A stretch of 8,400 bases of DNA from JBDHXE01 sp039810525 (GTDB lineage: Bacteria > Bacteroidota > Ignavibacteria > Kapaibacteriales > UBA2268): contig JBDHXE010000112.1 in NCBI GenBank assembly GCA_039810525.1, positions 1 through 8,400 on the forward strand, in the 5' to 3' direction. The notes beneath the pieces were generated by a model. It did not search any database. It was not told where the DNA came from and saw only the letters and a list, made by a program, of their open reading frames with translations. Both the position numbers and the translations under genes were made by a program. This document shows positions 5,418 to 8,400 of this stretch, piece by piece. Position 1 is the stretch's first letter; each line of letters starts with the position of its first letter.

Positions 5418-7802
5418 TTATTTAAGTATGTCTAATATTTTAGTATTTTTGGTATCAATAGCAATTTGCTTGATTAATTCTCGATATTGATTCTGAGTAT
5501 AGTAATATTTAAGGGCATCGAGTGCTACTGGTCTTAATTTGTTGTTCCAATAATTGTATGCATCAATTATATTGTTTAGCACTATGGTATCGGCATAATT
5601 TAAATTTTTAAGAGCATTTATAGCATTAATTCGGGTTTCAAATTCAAATGAATGGCTCGAATAATCTATCAATTCATCTAATAATTTTTGTTGGTTTTTA
5701 TTTTTGTTTAATGCTAATTCTAACCATTTTATACGGATATTTTTGCCTCGCCAACCAATTTCATCTTTTGTTTCGCTCAGATAATCATTTTCAGGAAACG
5801 AATAGCTTAAATTTTCTAGAGCCATAGCTACATTGTAATAGCTCGAATCTTTTAGTATAATTTTATAATCTTTTTCTAATTCTAAAGGTACTTGTTTGAT
5901 ATTATCAACTATTACTTTTATTACTTCTTCATCGTGGCTATTGATAGCTTCTTTGATTAGATTATACGATTCTTTATCATTTATCAATTGGTAAATGGCT
6001 TCGCCTTTGGTTAGATGGAACGTTTCTTTATGATATACTTTTGCTAATAAGTCTCTTTTATCTGATATATCAAATTTTCTCAATGCCAGCAAAGCATCGT
6101 ATCTATCTATCATATTTTCTGAATTAATAGCTTGTGAAGAGAGTTCTTCGATAGTTCTATCGAACTCTAATGTTTTAATAATTTTTCTATTGGGGTCAAA
6201 TATCAAAAAATCAAATTCTTTATTTTGTGGGAGCTGTATATCGAAAATAGAAACCTTATCATTTATCCAATTGCTATAAGTTATTTTGCTTTTATCTTTG
6301 AAGTAAATATCTATATTGATAGGTACTTTGAATATTTTGATAAGTTCGTCTGTTTTGTGAGTTTGATTGATTTTGACTTGTACATAATTTTTGTTGTCCT
6401 TATTAAATAAATCGTAGCTTACTTCAAAATTTGGCTCTCCACCACGTTCTATCCATTGTTCTATAAACCAATCAATAGCCCAGCCAGTTGATTCGCGAAA
6501 GGCTTTTACGAAATCGGCAGTCGAAGCAACTTTATGATAGTTCTGTTCCATATAATATTTGATAGCTGTACGAAATTCTTTATCTCCAATCATATCACGT
6601 AGCATATCTATTATTAAGGAGCCTTTGGGATACCAGCGGTCAGAACCAGCCAAAGAGCTTGCCACTGGGATACTATTACTTTTTGCAGCATTCAATACTC
6701 TAGTTAATTCTTTATCTCGCTCTAGTTGGTAATAATCATCACCAAATACAGACTTTTCAAATATCTTAGCGTAATATGTAGCAAAGCTTTCAGTAAGCCA
6801 TACATAAGGTGGTAGATGGGATACTAAATTGCCGAACCATTGGTGAGTAAGCTCGTGTGCATTTACATTTACATAATTTCGCATCCACCAAGCTCGTGGG
6901 TCAACAAACATATAATCGCCAAATACTGTTGCCGAAGTAGTCTCCATAGCTCCATACAGATAGTCTATTACTGGAGCTTGGCGATAGCTACCCCAAGGGT
7001 ATTTTACACCAATTTCATTTTCTAAAAAATCTACCATTTTTTCCATATATAGATATGTGGTAGCTACTCTATCTTTTTGCTCTGGATAGTACCATAGCTC
7101 AATAGGTAGTCCGCTATTAGATTTAGTATCTATCCAATCATAATCCCCAATTACTAAGCATACCAAGTATATTACGTGAGGTGCATCTAATTTATAGTGC
7201 CATGTATAAGTACCATCGTAATTATCGGTTACAGAGACACGTTTTCCATTAGAGAACACTTTATATTTATTATCAAAAGTTACATAGAGTTCAGTTTTTA
7301 ATATATCTTGTTTTTGATTGATAAATGGAAGCCAGTGGCTGGGGCTATGTGCCCATATTTGCTTTTTTTTTCTACCAGTTTTATCATTCCAACCAGAAAA
7401 GAAAAGATCGGTAGTAGGGAGTGCTGTGTAATCTATTATTAATTCATAATCTTTATAATAATCTAACATATTTTTTGGAAAATATAGTGTAGTGAGATCT
7501 CCTGCCTTTCTGTACTCTATGCTTTTTCCATTAATTATTGCAGAATTAAAATTCATTTCTGGCGTAGTAAATACAATAGAATCTGTAGATGCCCTTAATG
7601 TTTTAAACTTAATTATAGCTCTACCCTCTACCAATTGCTTATATGGGTCGATTTTGATATTAGCACTTATATTATCTATATCAACTATCATATCTACTGG
7701 CTGAGAATTTGGGTCTTGCATAAAAGATATAATATTAGTATTTTTTTGGCTATATAAATCAATAGCAAACAATAATAAAACTATAAGAATTAATTTTTTC
7801 AT
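5418..7802 (-). CDS. Secreted M1-family zinc aminopeptidase with helical C-terminal domain
   Basis: A 794-residue metallopeptidase expected to remove N-terminal residues from peptides. The signal peptide is MKKLILIVLLLFAIDLYSQ with likely cleavage near 18-19, so it acts outside the inner membrane. Residues about 35-220 form the M1 N-terminal beta domain. The substrate-anchoring GxMEN motif is GAMET (284-288) with Glu287 kept. The zinc site HELTH (316-320) and Glu338 (WLTESFA, 18 residues after the second His) are intact. Tyr391 in YPKG matches the transition-state tyrosine of the family (YxKG). QWIERGGEPNFEV (449-461) closes the catalytic domain, a beta segment follows (about 460-550), and residues about 555-794 are amphipathic helices of HEAT/ERAP1-C type. 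Length is near the family norm (about 800-900). The ATG at 7802 gives a clean signal peptide. The gene is divergent from nadA and has the GLUG gene downstream. Peptide scavenging is the likely role; specificity cannot be read. Confidence 0.93.
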   Translation of the reverse strand: MKKLILIVLLLFAIDLYSQKNTNIISFMQDPNSQPVDMIVDIDNISANIKIDPYKQLVEGRAIIKFKTLRASTDSIVFTTPEMNFNSAIINGKSIEYRKAGDLTTLYFPKNMLDYYKDYELIIDYTALPTTDLFFSGWNDKTGRKKKQIWAHSPSHWLPFINQKQDILKTELYVTFDNKYKVFSNGKRVSVTDNYDGTYTWHYKLDAPHVIYLVCLVIGDYDWIDTKSNSGLPIELWYYPEQKDRVATTYLYMEKMVDFLENEIGVKYPWGSYRQAPVIDYLYGAMETTSATVFGDYMFVDPRAWWMRNYVNVNAHELTHQWFGNLVSHLPPYVWLTESFATYYAKIFEKSVFGDDYYQLERDKELTRVLNAAKSNSIPVASSLAGSDRWYPKGSLIIDMLRDMIGDKEFRTAIKYYMEQNYHKVASTADFVKAFRESTGWAIDWFIEQWIERGGEPNFEVSYDLFNKDNKNYVQVKINQTHKTDELIKIFKVPINIDIYFKDKSKITYSNWINDKVSIFDIQLPQNKEFDFLIFDPNRKIIKTLEFDRTIEELSSQAINSENMIDRYDALLALRKFDISDKRDLLAKVYHKETFHLTKGEAIYQLINDKESYNLIKEAINSHDEEVIKVIVDNIKQVPLELEKDYKIILKDSSYYNVAMALENLSYSFPENDYLSETKDEIGWRGKNIRIKWLELALNKNKNQQKLLDELIDYSSHSFEFETRINAINALKNLNYADTIVLNNIIDAYNYWNNKLRPVALDALKYYYTQNQYRELIKQIAIDTKNTKILDILK

Positions 7803-7830
7803 TTCAGTATTCGAACTATTTGTTGATGTT

Positions 7831-7838
7831 CAAATATA
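7831..7838 (-). promoter_or_regulatory. Possible Bacteroidota-type -7 element for the M1 peptidase
   Basis: Read on the minus strand, 7838-7831 is TATATTTG, a perfect match to the TAnnTTTG -7 element known for the primary sigma factor of Bacteroidota, 28 nt before the ATG at 7802. No clear TTTG-type -33 element is seen about 20 bp upstream, so support is partial. Confidence 0.35.
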
Positions 7839-7897
7839 AATAAAAAAAAGAATTTAAACCTTATTTAGTAGTTTGATTCGTCTCAATTGTTTTTCTG

Positions 7898-7902
7898 AGG
7901 AG
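7898..7902 (+). promoter_or_regulatory. AGGAG upstream of nadA, spaced too far
   Basis: A good Shine-Dalgarno core, but 14 nt before the ATG at 7917 instead of the usual 5-9. An in-frame TGA at 7896-7898 and the lack of an ATG, GTG or TTG codon between it and 7917 rule out an earlier start. GAAGAAG (7908-7914) immediately before the ATG may act instead. Confidence 0.35.
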
Positions 7903-7916
7903 TTATCGAAGAAGTT

Positions 7917-8400
7917 ATGTCAGATAAAATTGAAAAATTAATTAAATTAAAAAAAGAACGCAATGCTGTTATCTTAGCGCATTTTTATCAAGATAATGAT
8001 ATACAAGATGCAGCCGATTTTACTGGTGATTCGCTTGCACTTGCCCAAAAAGCTCAACAGATAGATGCTGATATAATACTTTTCTGTGGAGTTCATTTTA
8101 TGGCAGAAACAGCCAAAATATTAAATCCTAACAAAATAGTGTTGGTGCCAGATATGGAGGCAGGATGTTCGTTAGCAAATAGTGCCCCAAAAGATAGATT
8201 CAAACGATGGATAGACGACAATCCGGGTCATGCAGTAATATCATATATCAATTGTAGTGCAGATGTTAAATCTATGTGCGATGTTATATGTACTTCGTCT
8301 AATGCTGATAAGATAGTTAATTCATTCCCTAAGGATATGCCGATATTATTTGCACCAGACAAATACTTGGGGTCGTATCTTAATAAGAAATTGAATAGAA
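7917..8400 (+). CDS. nadA: Quinolinate synthase, N-terminal part (3' end outside window)
   Basis: Condenses iminoaspartate with dihydroxyacetone phosphate to quinolinate, using a [4Fe-4S] cluster, in de novo NAD synthesis; cytosolic. The frame is open from ATG 7917 to the window edge, 161 residues, about half of the usual 300-350. Family blocks seen in order: NAVILAHFYQDNDIQDAADFTGDSLALA (16-43, with substrate His22), FCGVHFMAETAKILNP (56-71), VPDMEAGCSLA (77-87, with Cys84 as the first cluster ligand), SYINCSADVKSM (109-120), CTSSNADKIV (125-134) and LFAPDKYLGSYL (144-155). The second and third cluster cysteines would lie beyond the edge. It belongs to the short NadA type that starts almost at the AHxYQ block. 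Partners nadB and nadC are not in the window. Confidence 0.95.
   Translation, partial: MSDKIEKLIKLKKERNAVILAHFYQDNDIQDAADFTGDSLALAQKAQQIDADIILFCGVHFMAETAKILNPNKIVLVPDMEAGCSLANSAPKDRFKRWIDDNPGHAVISYINCSADVKSMCDVICTSSNADKIVNSFPKDMPILFAPDKYLGSYLNKKLNR

Larger units (their letters stand above)
7803..7916. other. Divergent promoter region, M1 peptidase / nadA
   Basis: A 114-bp gap that must hold the start signals of both genes. It contains the TATATTTG candidate for the leftward gene and an AGGAG near nadA. I see no long palindrome or known operator, and no obvious binding site for an NAD-pathway repressor. Confidence 0.5.

Overview
The window is AT-rich (about one third G+C by eye) and bacterial. 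The best lineage clue is the elongation factor P. Its loop reads HRTPGNLRAF, which I recall from green-sulfur-bacteria (Chlorobi-type) EF-P rather than the PGKGQAF form of Proteobacteria. Together with a GLUG-repeat surface protein, a secreted M1 peptidase, a lipoprotein with a short Cys-Ser-Ser-Asp mature start and few clear Shine-Dalgarno sites, this suggests the Bacteroidota/Chlorobiota group (Chlorobi, Ignavibacteria or Kapabacteria-like). That placement is an inference from recognised motifs, not from a tree.

Layout: (1) 1-288 (+), the last 95 residues of an EcoRI-family adenine-specific DNA methyltransferase cut by the window edge. (2) 292-352, a compact element with three copies of a 12-base word, two of them forming a perfect 19-bp hairpin, then noncoding DNA to 509. 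(3) 510-1073 (-), efp. (4) 1074-1445, a very AT-rich noncoding stretch with a nested palindrome. (5) 1446-2213 (+), a lipoprotein of unknown function, closed by a strong intrinsic terminator at 2235-2276. (6) 2401-2841 (+), dut (dUTPase) behind a good sigma70-like promoter, overlapped by 29 nt by a helical, HEAT-like gene of unknown function (2813-3361). (7) On the minus strand, an exported GLUG-repeat protein (3426-5279) downstream of a secreted M1 zinc aminopeptidase with a helical C-terminal domain (5418-7802). (8) 7917-8400 (+), the 5' part of nadA (quinolinate synthase), divergent from the peptidase and running off the edge.

Most of this is housekeeping (translation, nucleotide-pool cleaning, NAD synthesis) and envelope genes, each apparently its own short transcription unit. 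The only tight gene pair is dut with the HEAT-like gene. I see no prophage, CRISPR array, transposase, rRNA or tRNA, and no convincing multi-gene novel system. The parts least explained by known families are the three-box hairpin element after the methyltransferase, the HEAT-like gene that starts inside dUTPase motif 5, and the C-terminal 220 residues of the GLUG protein. The EF-P loop and the AT-rich palindrome are also worth checking.
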